Shown here piece after piece: positions 8,992 to 18,875 of a stretch of DNA of 64,000 nucleotides. The translations under genes were made by a program, and so were the position numbers. Under the pieces are notes generated by a model, which was not told the DNA's origin, did not search any database, and worked only from the letters and a program-made list of their open reading frames with translations. The stretch comes from Corynebacterium cystitidis (GTDB lineage Bacteria; Actinomycetota; Actinomycetes; Mycobacteriales; Mycobacteriaceae): assembly GCF_900187295.1 (NCBI RefSeq), contig NZ_LT906473.1, positions 1-64,000 of the forward strand. Direction: 5' to 3'. Numbering within the stretch: the first letter of the stretch is position 1; each line of letters begins with the position of its first letter.

Positions 8992-10422
8992 TTAATTTTC
9001 GCGGCCAGGGGATTTGTGGATCTCGTTTGCGGCGGCAGCGTCGCCACCTTCGCGCAGCTTGTTCACGCTGGTTGCGCCGTAGCCCGGGTCGACGGGTTGT
9101 TCGCCAGATTCTTTAGAGGCGCGGCGCCCCATCTTGCGGAGATTATTACGCAGCGCTTCAAAAGCTTGGCGCGAACTCATCGTCGCGCCTTGCTGGGTAG
9201 CGATCTTGATATCGTCGGCGGTGATTTCTCCTGTGCGCAAAGACACCATCTCAGCGTGGTAGCGGAACCAGACGGCGACTACCGCAGCAACCGGAACGGC
9301 AAGAAACGCTCCGATAATACCGAACAGCGTCGAACCCACGGTGACGGAAAGCAGGACCATCGCCGCATGTAGGCCCATGGCCTTGGACTGCAAGACGGGC
9401 TGGAGCACATTTCCTTCGACCTGCTGGACCACGATGATGAGTACGAGCACGGCCACGGCCACCCAGAACCCCTGAGACACCAGTGCGACAACAACAGCCA
9501 ACGCGCCTGCGGTGAAAGCACCGACGATCGGGATGAAGCCAGCGAAGAAGGTAATTACCGCCAGGGCGAGTGCGAGAGGCACCTGCAAGATCACCAGGCC
9601 GATACCGATAAAGAGCGCATCAACGAAAGACACCACAGCCTGGGTGCGGATGAAGCCGGACAAGGTGTTCCATGAGCGCATGGATACCTCAGTGATGTGG
9701 AACCCAGCCTTAGCCCCGACGTACTGGCGGACCCAGGGCAGGAAGCGGTTGCCGTCTTTGAGGAAGAAAAAGGTGAGCACCAGCATGAGAACGAGCGTGA
9801 CGACGATATCCGTTGCCACCCCAACGCCGGAGATCACACCGGAGGCAATGTCGGACGCCTGGCTGGTCAGGAAATTACGCAGCTGAGCTAGTGCGTCGTC
9901 GATCTGTGTTGTATCGATTCCCAGTGGCCCGTTCTCGATCCAGTTCAGCACTTGGTCCACACCGCGCTGCGCCTGCGTGTAGAGATCTTGCGCTTGCGAG
10001 CTGATAGTTGGTGCCATTGTGGCGAAGATGGCGATGATGGCGCCGAAGAATGCCACGATTACCAGAATGACGGCGAGTGCGGCTGGTACTTTGCGTTTGC
10101 GAAGGAAACGCACCGGCGGCCACAGCACCGTGGAGAAGATCAAGGCGAGGATGGCGGGCAACAGGCCAACCCAGATGAATCCGAGCGCTTTCCACACCAC
10201 CCAGGCCGCCGCTGCAGTGACAATCAAACGCAGCGCCCAGCCGGCAAGGGAACGGGCGTCAGAGGAGAGGATGACCGAGCGGTCAATATTCTCCTCAGAA
10301 AGTTCCTGCGCGGAATCGGCGGGGGTGGGCTCTTTAGGGACGCGGTCGCTGGCGCCTGGGCCACCTTCGACAGCCTCCGACAATGATTCGTACATGTCAT
10401 CCTTTTTGTTCACAGTGGCCAT
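8992..10422 (-). CDS. AI-2E-family (PerM/YdiK-type) membrane protein
   Basis: About 476 residues. A charged N-terminal tail of about 60 residues precedes seven to eight hydrophobic segments, with the family's pair of N-terminal helices (LRLIVTAAAAWVVWKALG; LPAILALIFSTVLWPPV) and the C-terminal block FFAGFIPIVGAFTAGALAVV. The C-terminal 80 residues are hydrophilic. The family includes autoinducer exporters and Na+/H+ antiporters, so substrate is open. The frame opens up to 10452, but that start would lie 5 bases from the divergent gene; I prefer the ATG at 10422. No clear ribosome site is visible. Confidence 0.82.
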   Translation of the reverse strand: MATVNKKDDMYESLSEAVEGGPGASDRVPKEPTPADSAQELSEENIDRSVILSSDARSLAGWALRLIVTAAAAWVVWKALGFIWVGLLPAILALIFSTVLWPPVRFLRKRKVPAALAVILVIVAFFGAIIAIFATMAPTISSQAQDLYTQAQRGVDQVLNWIENGPLGIDTTQIDDALAQLRNFLTSQASDIASGVISGVGVATDIVVTLVLMLVLTFFFLKDGNRFLPWVRQYVGAKAGFHITEVSMRSWNTLSGFIRTQAVVSFVDALFIGIGLVILQVPLALALAVITFFAGFIPIVGAFTAGALAVVVALVSQGFWVAVAVLVLIIVVQQVEGNVLQPVLQSKAMGLHAAMVLLSVTVGSTLFGIIGAFLAVPVAAVVAVWFRYHAEMVSLRTGEITADDIKIATQQGATMSSRQAFEALRNNLRKMGRRASKESGEQPVDPGYGATSVNKLREGGDAAAANEIHKSPGREN

Positions 10423-10475
10423 CATGCCAGAAAAGTTGTGGTGCATGAGCATTAAAGATGGACCACAATGGGTAC

Positions 10476-10802
10476 ATGCGCGTGAGTGTCATAACAACGG
10501 TGCCGCTCGAGCAGGTCTCTGTATCGGCCGGTGTGGCGTCCACAGTGGCACGTCTCATCGACGAGTTTGCTGACGTAGGAATGGTTGTGGCAGGCCCGGA
10601 CATCGCACAGACACACCCTCTCGCACGGTTGCTGACGCGGGCGGCGACTGTCTACGAACTGTACCGCGACGAATGCTACACGCCAGCGCAGCTCAGTGAA
10701 TTTGCCCACCTCGCTGCACGCGGACCCACGGTAGTGCAGTTAGGCAACGGCCCGGTGCGCTCCACAGATGGCGAAAATCTACAGGCCCAGGCAATGAAGT
10801 GA
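10476..10802 (+). CDS. Hypothetical protein, divergent from AI-2E gene
   Basis: About 108 residues beginning MRVSVITTVPLEQVSV (an in-frame ATG at 10458 is the other option). Not recognised. Composition is that of a soluble alpha/beta protein with evenly spread Ala/Leu/Val and a normal third-position GC bias, so it looks coding. No signal peptide or membrane segment. No Shine-Dalgarno site is visible, so it may be leaderless. Its divergent, closely spaced start suggests a shared control region with the AI-2E gene. Confidence 0.5.
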   Translation: MRVSVITTVPLEQVSVSAGVASTVARLIDEFADVGMVVAGPDIAQTHPLARLLTRAATVYELYRDECYTPAQLSEFAHLAARGPTVVQLGNGPVRSTDGENLQAQAMK

Positions 10803-11141
10803 AAGTTCCTGTGGCTATAGACGCGTTGCAGCGCAGGCAGGCTTCTTTAAGCGTTATGCGTGGGCTCGGTCCACGAGGTCCCTCCAATTCTTGGGCTAGC
10901 TGAAGCCAAGCTGCGCCCCGCAGGTAGAATTCGAAGAAACGATGCGATCCCAGGCACTGGTGGCCGCGGAGGCGTTGGGCTGTGTGCTAGGGCCGCCGGG
11001 CAGGCCGGGCGCTGCGTCGGCTGGGAGTTGTGGCCGGGCGCACAATCGGAGCAAAGCGAAAGAGTGATTTAGGCGTCGAGCGAGTCAAAGCACGCGCGTT
11101 CAAAAATTGACACTGTGGGCTGGTATCAGTTGGATACAGTT
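10803..11141. other. Stretch without a supported gene
   Basis: GC-rich up to about 11080, then AT-rich. Short open frames exist on both strands (for example 10860-11072 +), but none has a ribosome site or recognisable sequence. It may hold gene remnants; I see no tRNA fold or terminator. Confidence 0.5.
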
Positions 11142-11321
11142 TTACTCTCTGGTTTTTCTTATTGCCCACTCAAGGATAAGAGTAATTGACCATATCGCCA
11201 CAGCATAGATGCTCGCCTGTAGTACCCATTCTATTTTACCCACGAAGTACCCGACCCCTAGAGCTGTAAGGATGACAATGCTGCCGGTAATGATTCGGCC
11301 ACGTATTCTCTTTGTCATCAT
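11142..11321 (-). CDS. Small two-helix membrane protein (59 aa)
   Basis: A 59-residue open frame beginning MMTKRIRGRIITGSIVILTA and ending WAIRKTRE. It has two predicted membrane helices (about residues 10-28 and 33-53) with basic ends, typical of a small integral membrane hairpin. A GGAG ribosome site lies 4-7 bases before the ATG at 11321; a second ATG follows at 11318. Unrecognised. It sits between a stretch of unclear DNA and decayed IS3 material, so it may be accessory. Codon use is more AT-rich than in neighbouring core genes. Confidence 0.55.
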   Translation of the reverse strand: MMTKRIRGRIITGSIVILTALGVGYFVGKIEWVLQASIYAVAIWSITLILEWAIRKTRE

Positions 11322-11440
11322 ACGCTCCAGTCAAGTTGTGACAATTAACCTACTTGCGTAACCCTTATGGTAGCAGTTTCCTTTGGGAACTACGCGGCAA
11401 TAGCTGTCAGACTGCTTGTGAACCTTAGTTAGGAGAGTTT

Positions 11441-11875
11441 ATGAGCACTGTAGTACAGATGCGGGATGTGGATTTCACCCCCGCCCAGAAGCGTGAGATT
11501 GCTATCAAGTACGCCGGTTTGAATAAGGGCCGCAAGGGACAGTACGCGAAGTCGTTGGGGTTGGCTCCGGGAAGGATTAGGTCGTGGATTGCAGCGTTGG
11601 CTGATGGAGATATTGAATCTGGGGTTGCTGTTCGTAAGACTGGAACAATGACTGACCGCGACGTTCATGTAATCACCCGGTTGCACGATCAGCTTGAATC
11701 CCAGAAGGCTCGCCACGCCACAGAGCTTGCTGATGCACAAGTCCAGTACGCTTCTGCTCTTGCTGAGCGTGATGGAAAGATTGAGACGTTGGAAAAGGCA
11801 GCTGATGCCTTGGGAAAAGCTATCACCGTTGTGCACAACCTTGGCGATCCACCCGCCGGGGAGGAAAAACGTTAG
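11441..11875 (+). CDS. IS3-like OrfA (HTH/coiled-coil transposase subunit)
   Basis: 144 residues starting after a TTAGGAGAG ribosome site. Residues about 12-55 (TPAQKREIAIKYAGLNKGRKGQYAKSLG) look like the helix-turn-helix of an IS3-type OrfA, and residues 85-130 form a charged coiled coil, the usual multimerisation part. An OrfB-like fragment follows 50 bases on. The element is incomplete because OrfB is cut short by another IS copy. Family assignment rests on architecture and on the OrfB neighbour. Confidence 0.6.
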   Translation: MSTVVQMRDVDFTPAQKREIAIKYAGLNKGRKGQYAKSLGLAPGRIRSWIAALADGDIESGVAVRKTGTMTDRDVHVITRLHDQLESQKARHATELADAQVQYASALAERDGKIETLEKAADALGKAITVVHNLGDPPAGEEKR

Positions 11876-11924
11876 ATGCAGATACTCACCTAGCCTATGA
11901 GCAGTCCGTGACAGTGAACAGGCC

Positions 11925-12148
11925 TTGTTCACCACTCTGGTAAGCCTCGGGTTTGCTAAGGCCCGAGTCCATCAGTTAACCGGTTTAGCCACATCGTCGT
12001 TGTATGAGCTGACGTATCCAGGCCGTCGTAGAGTCGCACACCCTACTCCGCATGCTTTGCGTACTAGTGTTATTGCCTACAGTGATCAGCAACGCGATGA
12101 GATTGCCCAACGCATCGATGCTGATCCCACCAAGTCGACCAACCAGAG
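11925..12148 (+). pseudogene. Truncated IS3 OrfB N-terminus
   Basis: The open frame has the OrfB-like start VSLGFAKARVHQLTGLATSS followed by YSDQQRDEIAQRIDADP, the pre-catalytic helical region of IS3 integrases. It stops at the left end of a second IS (12149), so the DDE domain is missing. Together with the upstream OrfA it is the 5' half of an interrupted element. Confidence 0.6.
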
Positions 12149-12718
12149 GACCTGACCCCTTGGTGGTGGACATGGGCTAGCCCCGGCTTGTAGCCGGAGA
12201 AAGGTAGTCTTCTACCATGTCCCGTAAAATTTATTCTTCAGCAGTTCACAAAGGGACGCGGTGGCCACATACGAGGCCAGTGAAGCCTCGATGACACAGG
12301 TTGCTTCTTCATCTCGGTGTGAACCGTCATTCGCTTAAAAAACTGGGTCAACCGATTCGGCGCCGGCAAACGTGCCAGGCGGAAGAAAGAAGCCGACGCA
12401 GCCCGGGCTGTATCTGAAGCTGAGAAGATCCGGCAACTGGAAAAAGAAAACGCACTGTTAAAAGAAGAACGCGATATTCTGCGCAAGGCCGCCCAATATT
12501 TAGCAAAAGAGATGGGGGTCGGGCCCGTAATCCATTTTTGTAGCGAAGACCGTGAGATCCCTAGATCGGCACATACTTGCCGACGGCTCATCTCCGACTC
12601 AACAAGAGTACCGCGTCAGCCTTGAACTGATCGTTATACAACTTTGGCGTGATCAACATCCTTCCGTGCCCCACACTCGTGAAGCAACCCTGACGTCAAC
12701 CAAACCCTCAGCAGTCCC
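12149..12718 (+). mobile_element. Decayed, internally deleted IS3-family copy
   Basis: Starts with the end sequence GGACCTGACCCCTTGGTGG, also found inverted at 51861-51889. An orfA remnant runs from the ATG at 12217: MSRKIYSS at the start, then frameshifts and a stop, then RFGAGKRARRKKEADAARA and EERDILRKAAQYLAKEM, matching the OrfA at 51538-51819. OrfB is almost gone. The distal end (GTCAACCAAACCCTCAGC near 12695) recurs at about 36980-37005 beside another IS3 remnant, which supports the right boundary. Confidence 0.65.
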
Positions 12719-13113
12719 GGGGGGTTTTACTGTCGTGGCTCTAGTAATGATCAAGAAAAGGGTCGTATGCCGTGAGCGACGATAATCAGCGCGGATCTTC
12801 GACCGCTAGAAATCAGTCAACAACGCAATCATGATGGCCGTATAATCGGTCGCCATCATCACTCCTTCAATGAAAACGTGGCCAGCGCGTCCAATATGTA
12901 CAGACAATGTCCCGTAGAATCCCCCAACAAAACACCCCCAGTACCCGATGTGCAGAATCACCGGTACCCCATACCGGAAAACCGGTACCAAAAACCGTCA
13001 ACGCTCAGGTGAAAGCACCTGCATCGGCCGGCGACACCCAAAACATGACTAAAGGCCCAATTTGGGGAGAATGCGTGCCGCAAGCTGCGAAAAAAGAGAA
13101 ATTTGAGTGGGGT
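12719..13113. other. Non-coding stretch before the dnaK promoter
   Basis: No open frame here has a ribosome site or recognisable product. The short frames at 12806-12991 (-) and 12907-13146 (+) oppose each other and look spurious. The region links IS debris to the heat-shock promoter. Confidence 0.5.
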
Positions 13114-13141
13114 GGGAATAACTTTGGTGGCGGTTTAGTTG
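13114..13141 (+). promoter_or_regulatory. SigH-like promoter of dnaK
   Basis: GGGAATA at 13114-13120 and GTTG at 13138-13141 are separated by 17 bases, close to the actinobacterial SigH pattern GGAA(T)-N16-19-GTT. It lies directly upstream of the HspR-type operators of dnaK. Assignment is by pattern. Confidence 0.55.
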
Positions 13142-13146
13142 TGTAG

Positions 13147-13224
13147 GTTGAGTGCAACAGGCTCAAGGTTGTTGGGATCGTGTGTTATGGTGGTTCCACA
13201 AGTTGAGTCGAAGGCAATCAACTT
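13147..13224. promoter_or_regulatory. Two HAIR-like HspR operator sites before dnaK
   Basis: The HAIR consensus is CTTGAGT-N7-ACTCAAG. Site 1 at 13147-13167 reads GTTGAGT-N7-GCTCAAG. Site 2 at 13200-13224 reads AAGTTGA...TCAACTT, containing GTTGAGT-N7-AATCAAC. HspR encoded in the same operon (17337-17741) would repress here, giving autoregulation with DnaK as co-repressor as known in Streptomyces and C. glutamicum. Confidence 0.7.
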
Positions 13225-13260
13225 ACCGACGAACTTCACTTATACAGGAGGAATTAGATT

Positions 13261-15138
13261 ATGGGACGCGCAGTAGGAATTGACTTAGGCACCACCAACT
13301 CGGTGGTCTCTGTCCTCGAAGGTGGCGAGCCAGTAGTTATCGCCAACGCCGAGGGTTCCCGCACCACCCCGTCCGTTGTCGCATTCGCGAAGAACGGCGA
13401 AATCTTGGTCGGCCAGTCCGCCAAGAACCAAGCGGTCACCAACGTTGACCGCACCATCCGCTCCGTCAAGCGCCACATGGGCTCTGACTGGACGGTAGAA
13501 ATCGATGACAAAAAATACACCCCACAGGAAATCTCTGCACGCACACTGATGAAGCTCAAGCGCGATGCAGAGGCCTACTTGGGCGAAGAGGTCACTGACG
13601 CGGTGATTACCGTTCCGGCCTACTTCGAAGACGCACAGCGCCAGGCAACCAAAGAAGCCGGCCAGATCGCTGGCATGAACGTGCTGCGTATCGTCAACGA
13701 GCCAACCGCAGCCGCATTGGCCTACGGCCTGGAGAAGGGCGAGAAGGAACAAACCATCCTGGTCTTCGACCTTGGTGGCGGTACCTTCGACGTCTCCCTG
13801 CTGGAAATCGGCGACGGTGTTGTCGAAGTGCTTGCAACCGCAGGTGACAACGAGCTCGGCGGCGACGACTGGGATCAGCGCATCGTCGATTGGCTCGTCG
13901 ATAAGTTCAAGTCCGCCAACGGCATCGACCTGACTAAGGACAAGATGGCTCTGCAGCGTCTGCGTGAAGCAGCAGAAAAGGCCAAGATTGAGCTGTCCAG
14001 CTCCCAGCAGGCCTCCATCAACCTGCCATATATCACCGTGGACTCTGAGAAGAACCCACTGTTCTTGGACGAGACCCTGTCGCGCACCGAGTTCCAGAAG
14101 ATCACCTCTGACCTGCTGGATCGCACCAAGAGCCCATTCAACCAGGTGATCAAGGATGCAGGCCTGTCCGTGTCGGATATCGACCATGTTGTGATGGTCG
14201 GCGGTTCCACCCGTATGCCGGCAGTGACCGACATGGTCAAGGAGCTCACCGGTGGCAAGGAACCAAATAAGGGTGTCAACCCCGACGAGGTTGTAGCACT
14301 GGGTGCAGCCCTGCAGGCAGGTGTGCTCACCGGCGATGTCAAGGACGTTCTGCTACTCGACGTCACCCCACTATCGCTTGGTATTGAGACCAAGGGTGGC
14401 GTGATGACCAAGCTCATCGAGCGCAACACCACCATCCCAACCAAGCGCTCCGAGACCTTCACCACTGCAGAAGACAACCAGCCTTCTGTGCAAATCCAGG
14501 TCTTCCAGGGTGAGCGTGAGATGGCGTCGGCCAACACCTTGCTCGGCTCCTTCGAACTAGGGGGAATCGCACCAGCACCACGCGGTGTGCCACAGATCGA
14601 GGTCACCTTCGACATCGACGCAAACGGTATTGTCAGCGTGTCTGCGAAGGACAAGGGCACCGGTAAGGAAAACACGATCACCATCCAGGACGGCTCCAAG
14701 CTGTCCCAGGAAGAGATCGACCGCATGATTAAGGACGCCGAAGAGCACGCGGAAGAGGACAAGAAGCGCCGCGAGGAGCAAGAGACCCGCAACTCCGCAG
14801 AGACCGCTTCCTACCAGACCCGCAAGTTCGTCGACGAGAACTCCGAAAAGGTCTCCGAGGACGTCAAGGCGAAGGTTATCGCTGCGGCAGACAAAGTCGA
14901 CGAGGCACTCAAGGGCGAGGACCTCGAAGCCATCAAGTCCGCTGTCGAAGAGCTGAACAACGAGTCCATGGAAATGGGCAAGCAGCTCTACGAGGCTGAG
15001 GCCAACACCGGCGCAACCCAGGCAGACGCAGGCGCGGCGGCAGGCACCGACGGAACTAACGACGACAACGTCGTTGACGCCGAGGTTGTCGAAGACGACG
15101 AGGCTGACAACAGCTCCAATAACTCCGACAATAAGTAG
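13261..15138 (+). CDS. dnaK: Hsp70 chaperone DnaK
   Basis: 625-residue ATP-dependent chaperone. The N-terminal phosphate loop GIDLGTTNS is at residues 7-15, the ATPase domain spans about 1-365, the hydrophobic linker [11 protein letters not shown] follows, then the substrate-binding beta domain and helical lid. The C-terminal tail (from about 595) is Ala/Asp/Asn-rich and disordered. Strong AGGAGG ribosome site 5' of the ATG. First gene of dnaK-grpE-dnaJ-hspR, controlled by HAIR sites and a SigH-like promoter upstream. Confidence 0.98.
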   Translation: MGRAVGIDLGTTNSVVSVLEGGEPVVIANAEGSRTTPSVVAFAKNGEILVGQSAKNQAVTNVDRTIRSVKRHMGSDWTVEIDDKKYTPQEISARTLMKLKRDAEAYLGEEVTDAVITVPAYFEDAQRQATKEAGQIAGMNVLRIVNEPTAAALAYGLEKGEKEQTILVFDLGGGTFDVSLLEIGDGVVEVLATAGDNELGGDDWDQRIVDWLVDKFKSANGIDLTKDKMALQRLREAAEKAKIELSSSQQASINLPYITVDSEKNPLFLDETLSRTEFQKITSDLLDRTKSPFNQVIKDAGLSVSDIDHVVMVGGSTRMPAVTDMVKELTGGKEPNKGVNPDEVVALGAALQAGVLTGDVKDVLLLDVTPLSLGIETKGGVMTKLIERNTTIPTKRSETFTTAEDNQPSVQIQVFQGEREMASANTLLGSFELGGIAPAPRGVPQIEVTFDIDANGIVSVSAKDKGTGKENTITIQDGSKLSQEEIDRMIKDAEEHAEEDKKRREEQETRNSAETASYQTRKFVDENSEKVSEDVKAKVIAAADKVDEALKGEDLEAIKSAVEELNNESMEMGKQLYEAEANTGATQADAGAAAGTDGTNDDNVVDAEVVEDDEADNSSNNSDNK

Positions 15139-15205
15139 GCCTGAACTCAACCCTGACCCCGCTTCCGGGCCTACGCCGGGAAGCGGGTGAAGAGAAAGAT
15201 GGTGA

Positions 15206-15913
15206 ATGATGATGGCAGAACGTATGCCGAACGATCCAGGGGATCCGGCCAACACCGACCCGGAGTTCATTAGCCCAGATGACGCTGAGCAGGCAGCTGC
15301 CGACGCTGAGCAGGCGCACGCCGACGCGCGTGCCGACGCTGCCGACGTTGACCCTGAGCTCGAAGCAGAAATCGATGACGCACTCGCAGGAGTGGAGTCT
15401 GAGCTCGAAGCAGAACAGGCAGCCGACGCGGACAGCGAGGTTCCCGATGTGGAAGCGCAGCTCGCTGAGCGCACCGAGGATCTGCAGCGTGTCACTGCTG
15501 AATACGCTAACTACCGCCGCCGCACCGAGCGTGAGCGCGTGGCTGCGGTGGAAAGCGCCAAAGCCAAAGTGATTACCGAGTTCCTCCCGCTTCTCGACGA
15601 CCTAGAGCTGGCCAAGCAACACGGCGACCTCGAGGAAGGACCGCTCAAGGCCTTTGCCGACAAGCTGAACAATGTGCTCACTGGCCAGAAGCTGGCAGCA
15701 TTCGGTGCAGAAGGCGATGAGTTCGACCCCGAAATCCACGAAGCGGTACAGGACCTGTCCGAAGGTGACGACAAACGCCTCGGCACGGTGCTACGCAAGG
15801 GCTACCGCCTCGGTGACCGCCTCGTGCGCAACGCCATGGTGATCATTGCGGATACGCAAGATTTGCCAGATGAGCGGGGCTCCCAAGGTGAGCAGGAGAC
15901 GCAGCCAGAGTAA
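15206..15913 (+). CDS. grpE: Nucleotide exchange factor GrpE
   Basis: 235-residue cofactor that releases ADP from DnaK. Long acidic N-terminal extension (Ala/Asp/Glu repeats, residues 20-85), a coiled coil ([21 protein letters not shown]), and the C-terminal beta domain with [12 protein letters not shown] and [18 protein letters not shown], the family signature. Three ATGs (15206, 15209, 15212) compete for the start. 67 bases after dnaK and co-transcribed; a hairpin follows the stop. Confidence 0.95.
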   Translation: MMMAERMPNDPGDPANTDPEFISPDDAEQAAADAEQAHADARADAADVDPELEAEIDDALAGVESELEAEQAADADSEVPDVEAQLAERTEDLQRVTAEYANYRRRTERERVAAVESAKAKVITEFLPLLDDLELAKQHGDLEEGPLKAFADKLNNVLTGQKLAAFGAEGDEFDPEIHEAVQDLSEGDDKRLGTVLRKGYRLGDRLVRNAMVIIADTQDLPDERGSQGEQETQPE

Positions 15914-15943
15914 GGGCACGCGCCTGCGACTAGTTTTGGAAAC

Positions 15944-15996
15944 GGCCGGGGATCTACGTAAAGCACGGTGACGCGCTGACGGTGCCCCGGCCTTTT
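15944..15996 (+). terminator. Hairpin with T-run after grpE
   Basis: Arms GGCCGGGG (15944-15951) and CCCCGGCC (15985-15992) followed by TTTT; the 33-base loop holds a second small GCAC/GTGC stem. It could attenuate transcription inside the operon, so dnaJ-hspR may be expressed less, or need an extra promoter in 16000-16125. Confidence 0.6.
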
Positions 15997-16125
15997 CCAC
16001 AATTTCATATGATTAGTTTTGATAAATATTTCACAAAGTTATTTAGGACAGAATCAACGCTGCGACACGCTGCAGCGACACACCGCAGCGACACAGCCAA
16101 CCATCCGGAAAGGAGGAGATGACCC

Positions 16126-17316
16126 GTGGCAATGAACCGTGAATGGGCCGACAAAGACTATTACGGGGACCTGGGTGTCTCCAAGTCCGCCTCGGCGGCG
16201 GACATTAAAAAGGCATACCGCAAGCTAGCCCGAGAAAACCACCCTGACCAGAACCCGGGTGACGCCAAGGCGGAAGAGCGTTTTAAGAAGGCGGCTGAAG
16301 CCTATGACGTGCTGTCCGACGACACACAGCGCAAAGAATATGACCAGCTGAAATCGATGATGGGCTCCGGAGGCTTCCCAGGCTTCGGAGGGTCGGGAGG
16401 TTCCGGCTTTCCGGGCGGGTTTCGTCAAACGTCGACGGAAAACATCGACTTCTCCGACATCTTCGGAAACCGATCCAGTAGAGGATTTTCTGAAGACGGC
16501 GGTCTTGGTGACATCTTCGGCGGCCTCTTTAATCGTGGCGGCGGTGCTGGCAGGTCAGCGCGGCCGACGCGGGGGGCCGACGTCGAAACGCACATAACGC
16601 TCGACTTCCGTGAAGCCGCACAAGGCACGACCATCCCACTGGAGTTGTCGGGCAATGCACCGTGTACCACTTGCCACGGATCCGGCTCCAGGTCGGGGCA
16701 TCCCACCACGTGTTCCGAATGTTCGGGATCCGGCTTCGTCAGCGAGCAAAAGGGCGCGTTTGGAATGTCGCGGCCCTGTAGTAAGTGTGGCGGATCCGGC
16801 CAGGTCATCGAAGACCCCTGCTTGACATGTTCTGGCTCTGGCACAGTGCATCGCACTAGGACGATTACCGTGCGCATTCCTGCCGGTGTGATCGACGGGC
16901 AGAAGGTGCGCCTTGCTGGACAAGGTGAGGCGGGCCCGAATGGCACACCAGCCGGCGACCTGTTCGTCAATGTGACCGTGCGTCCAGACAGAGTGTTCAC
17001 CCGCGACGGCGATGACTTAGAGGTGACCGTTCCGGTCTCGTTCGCTGAGCTCGCTCTCGGTGGCACCGTCACTGTCCCCACACTGGACAAGCGCGTGAAG
17101 GTGAAGGTGCCGGCTGGCACGCCGAACGGGCGGACTCTGCGCGTGCGGGGGCGTGGCATCCCGAAGAGTTCTGGTGCGGGAGACCTGCTAGTCACCGTTG
17201 AGGTACAGGTTCCCACGAACCTTGATGCGGCGGCCATGAGTGACCTGCGTACTTACGCGCAGGCGGAGAAGGACTCCGGCTTCAATCCGCGTAGCGGTTG
17301 GGCCGGTGCCAACTAG
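16126..17316 (+). CDS. dnaJ: Hsp40 co-chaperone DnaJ (DnaJ1)
   Basis: 396 residues, GTG start after AAAGGAGGAGA. J-domain with HPD at 39-41, a Gly/Phe-rich region with long Gly-Ser tracts (about 85-150), then the zinc region with four CxxCxGxG motifs ([32 protein letters not shown]) and C-terminal substrate domains. It stimulates DnaK ATPase and delivers substrates. 212 bases separate it from grpE, with a hairpin in between; hspR follows 20 bases on. Confidence 0.96.
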   Translation: MAMNREWADKDYYGDLGVSKSASAADIKKAYRKLARENHPDQNPGDAKAEERFKKAAEAYDVLSDDTQRKEYDQLKSMMGSGGFPGFGGSGGSGFPGGFRQTSTENIDFSDIFGNRSSRGFSEDGGLGDIFGGLFNRGGGAGRSARPTRGADVETHITLDFREAAQGTTIPLELSGNAPCTTCHGSGSRSGHPTTCSECSGSGFVSEQKGAFGMSRPCSKCGGSGQVIEDPCLTCSGSGTVHRTRTITVRIPAGVIDGQKVRLAGQGEAGPNGTPAGDLFVNVTVRPDRVFTRDGDDLEVTVPVSFAELALGGTVTVPTLDKRVKVKVPAGTPNGRTLRVRGRGIPKSSGAGDLLVTVEVQVPTNLDAAAMSDLRTYAQAEKDSGFNPRSGWAGAN

Positions 17317-17336
17317 TAGCAGGGGAGGTGAACACC

Positions 17337-17741
17337 ATGGCAGATAAAGCATCGCTTAACGACGAATACTTCGTTATTTCTGTTGCAGCAGAGCTGACTG
17401 GTATGCACGCACAAACCCTGCGCACCTATGACCGCATGGGGCTAGTCACCCCACTGCGGACCTCTGGTGGTGGGCGCCGTTATTCGCGCCGGGATATCTC
17501 ACTGTTGCGCCGCATTCAGCGACTGTCTCAAGAAGAAGGTGTGAACTTAGCCGGCATTAAGACAATCATTGAGCTCTCTGAGGAAATCGAGGAGCTGCAG
17601 GAGCGGCTGGAACACACGGAGCAACAGAATAAGGAGTTGCGCCACCAGCTGTCGCGGGGCGGGCGCACCGGCGGGGAGCTTGTGCATGTGCCACGCTCGA
17701 CCGCGATGGTGATGTGGAATCCACGGCGTCGGGCGCGCTAG
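17337..17741 (+). CDS. hspR: MerR-family heat-shock repressor HspR
   Basis: 134 residues. MerR helix-turn-helix at about 10-75 (VAAELTGMHAQTLRTYDRMGL; SGGGRRYSRRDI), followed by a heptad coiled coil (ELSEEIEELQERLEHTEQQ) and a basic tail. It binds HAIR operators at dnaK (13147-13224) and clpB (26958-26978). Start set at the ATG at 17337, preceded by AGGGGAGGTG; the upstream open frame overlaps dnaJ. A perfect terminator follows. Confidence 0.95.
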   Translation: MADKASLNDEYFVISVAAELTGMHAQTLRTYDRMGLVTPLRTSGGGRRYSRRDISLLRRIQRLSQEEGVNLAGIKTIIELSEEIEELQERLEHTEQQNKELRHQLSRGGRTGGELVHVPRSTAMVMWNPRRRAR

Positions 17742-17766
17742 CGCTGGAAGTGTTTGGCGGCACGGC

Positions 17767-17798
17767 AAAGGCCGGGTACCGAATGGTACCCGGCCTTT
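17767..17798. terminator. Bidirectional terminator after hspR
   Basis: Perfect 14-bp stem AAAGGCCGGGTACC / GGTACCCGGCCTTT with a GAAT loop. A and T ends on both sides let it serve hspR (+) and the convergent membrane-protein gene (-). Confidence 0.9.
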
Positions 17799-17824
17799 GG
17801 TGCTTTCAGAGCTTGGCTCTGCGT

Positions 17825-18628
17825 TTAGTTCTGTGCGCGGACGACTGTGCGGCGGTCCTTGTTGATCACGCTGCGTGCGCCAGCAACGCCAGCCAGGGAG
17901 GACAGCAGGGCGCCGATCAGCAGGCCAGCGAAGGTCCACCAGGTGCCTTCGGCAGCCTGTGGAGCGACCTCGTTCAAGGTATCCTGTGCCTGGTTGGCTG
18001 CTTGGCTAGCGGCATCTTGGGCCTTGTTAGCGGTTTCGCTTGCTTCCTCTGGGTCGATTGCCTCGGAGGCAGACTGAGCGTCTTCAGAGGTGACCTCTGC
18101 AGCTTGTGCGCCGGTCTGAGCGACGGTGCCAACAATGTTGCCGGCAGTGCCGATCAGGCTAGTGCCCAACCAGCCGGCGAGGATGATGACCGCGATCACC
18201 GAGGTAGCCCAGGTTGCGAAACCGTGGAACAGGCCGCCACGCACGCCGAGCGCGCCTGCAACGTAGCCTGCCGCCAGGAATGCGATGACTAGGCCGATCA
18301 GGGTGAAGATGCCGATTGCTGCACCGGAGGAATCCTGCAAGCCCATGGCGCCGGCGCCAACGCCGAGCAGGATCATGATTGCCAGGAAGGTCACCACGCC
18401 AGCGAAGATTGCACCCCAGGAGACATTGCCGTTTGACACGTTGTCGTCGGAGGTGCCGATGAAGGCTTCCTGTGCGCTGTGGTCATCGGGGTGTGTCTCG
18501 GTCTCGACGTCGTACGCCTGTGTGCCGCCGCGTTGAGGCTTGTAGGTGGGGGTGGTCTTGGCCGCAGGCTCACCGCGGGTGGTGGCGTTGCGGTCCAGAT
18601 TGCGATCTTCGTTTTGAGGTGTACTCAT
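17825..18628 (-). CDS. Hypothetical membrane protein with coiled Ala/Gln-rich segment
   Basis: 267 residues. A hydrophilic N-terminal 65 residues (Thr/Asp/Arg-rich, cytoplasmic) precedes four hydrophobic segments (WGAIFAGVVTFLAIMILLG; IGIFTLIGLVIAFLAAGYV; WATSVIAVIILAGWLG; and WWTFAGLLIGALLSSLAGV near the end). Between helices 3 and 4 lies an extracytoplasmic Ala/Glu/Gln-rich stretch with heptad-like QAxDxAxQA repeats. Not recognised as a named family, but similar layouts are common in actinobacteria near stress genes. Ribosome site AAGGGA precedes the ATG. Confidence 0.75.
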   Translation of the reverse strand: MSTPQNEDRNLDRNATTRGEPAAKTTPTYKPQRGGTQAYDVETETHPDDHSAQEAFIGTSDDNVSNGNVSWGAIFAGVVTFLAIMILLGVGAGAMGLQDSSGAAIGIFTLIGLVIAFLAAGYVAGALGVRGGLFHGFATWATSVIAVIILAGWLGTSLIGTAGNIVGTVAQTGAQAAEVTSEDAQSASEAIDPEEASETANKAQDAASQAANQAQDTLNEVAPQAAEGTWWTFAGLLIGALLSSLAGVAGARSVINKDRRTVVRAQN

Positions 18629-18875
18629 GTATAAGTCCCTTCGTTCAAATAAATGGTCACTAATGAGTGTACCTGTCTCGCACTCTCCCTCGGGTAAAGA
18701 GTCTATAACGATCCATTTATAACATCAGGTTGCAGAGTTGTTTACGAGTTGTTGACGAGTTGAAGCAATCTCGTTGGCTAGGTCAGCTGGTCCGGCGATT
18801 CAACCCGGAACGCCTGTAAAGCCCCTGAATCAAGTGCACATGCCGGGGCCGCACGAGGCGGCACACACGGCCAAC

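Noticed and set aside
10860..11072. Possible small gene or tRNA near 10.9 kb
   Set aside because: No cloverleaf, no start signal and skewed Gly/Arg composition.
12806..13146. Opposing short frames before dnaK
   Set aside because: They overlap each other and the promoter, without ribosome sites.
13285..14792. - strand frames across dnaK
   Set aside because: Antisense shadows of dnaK codon bias.
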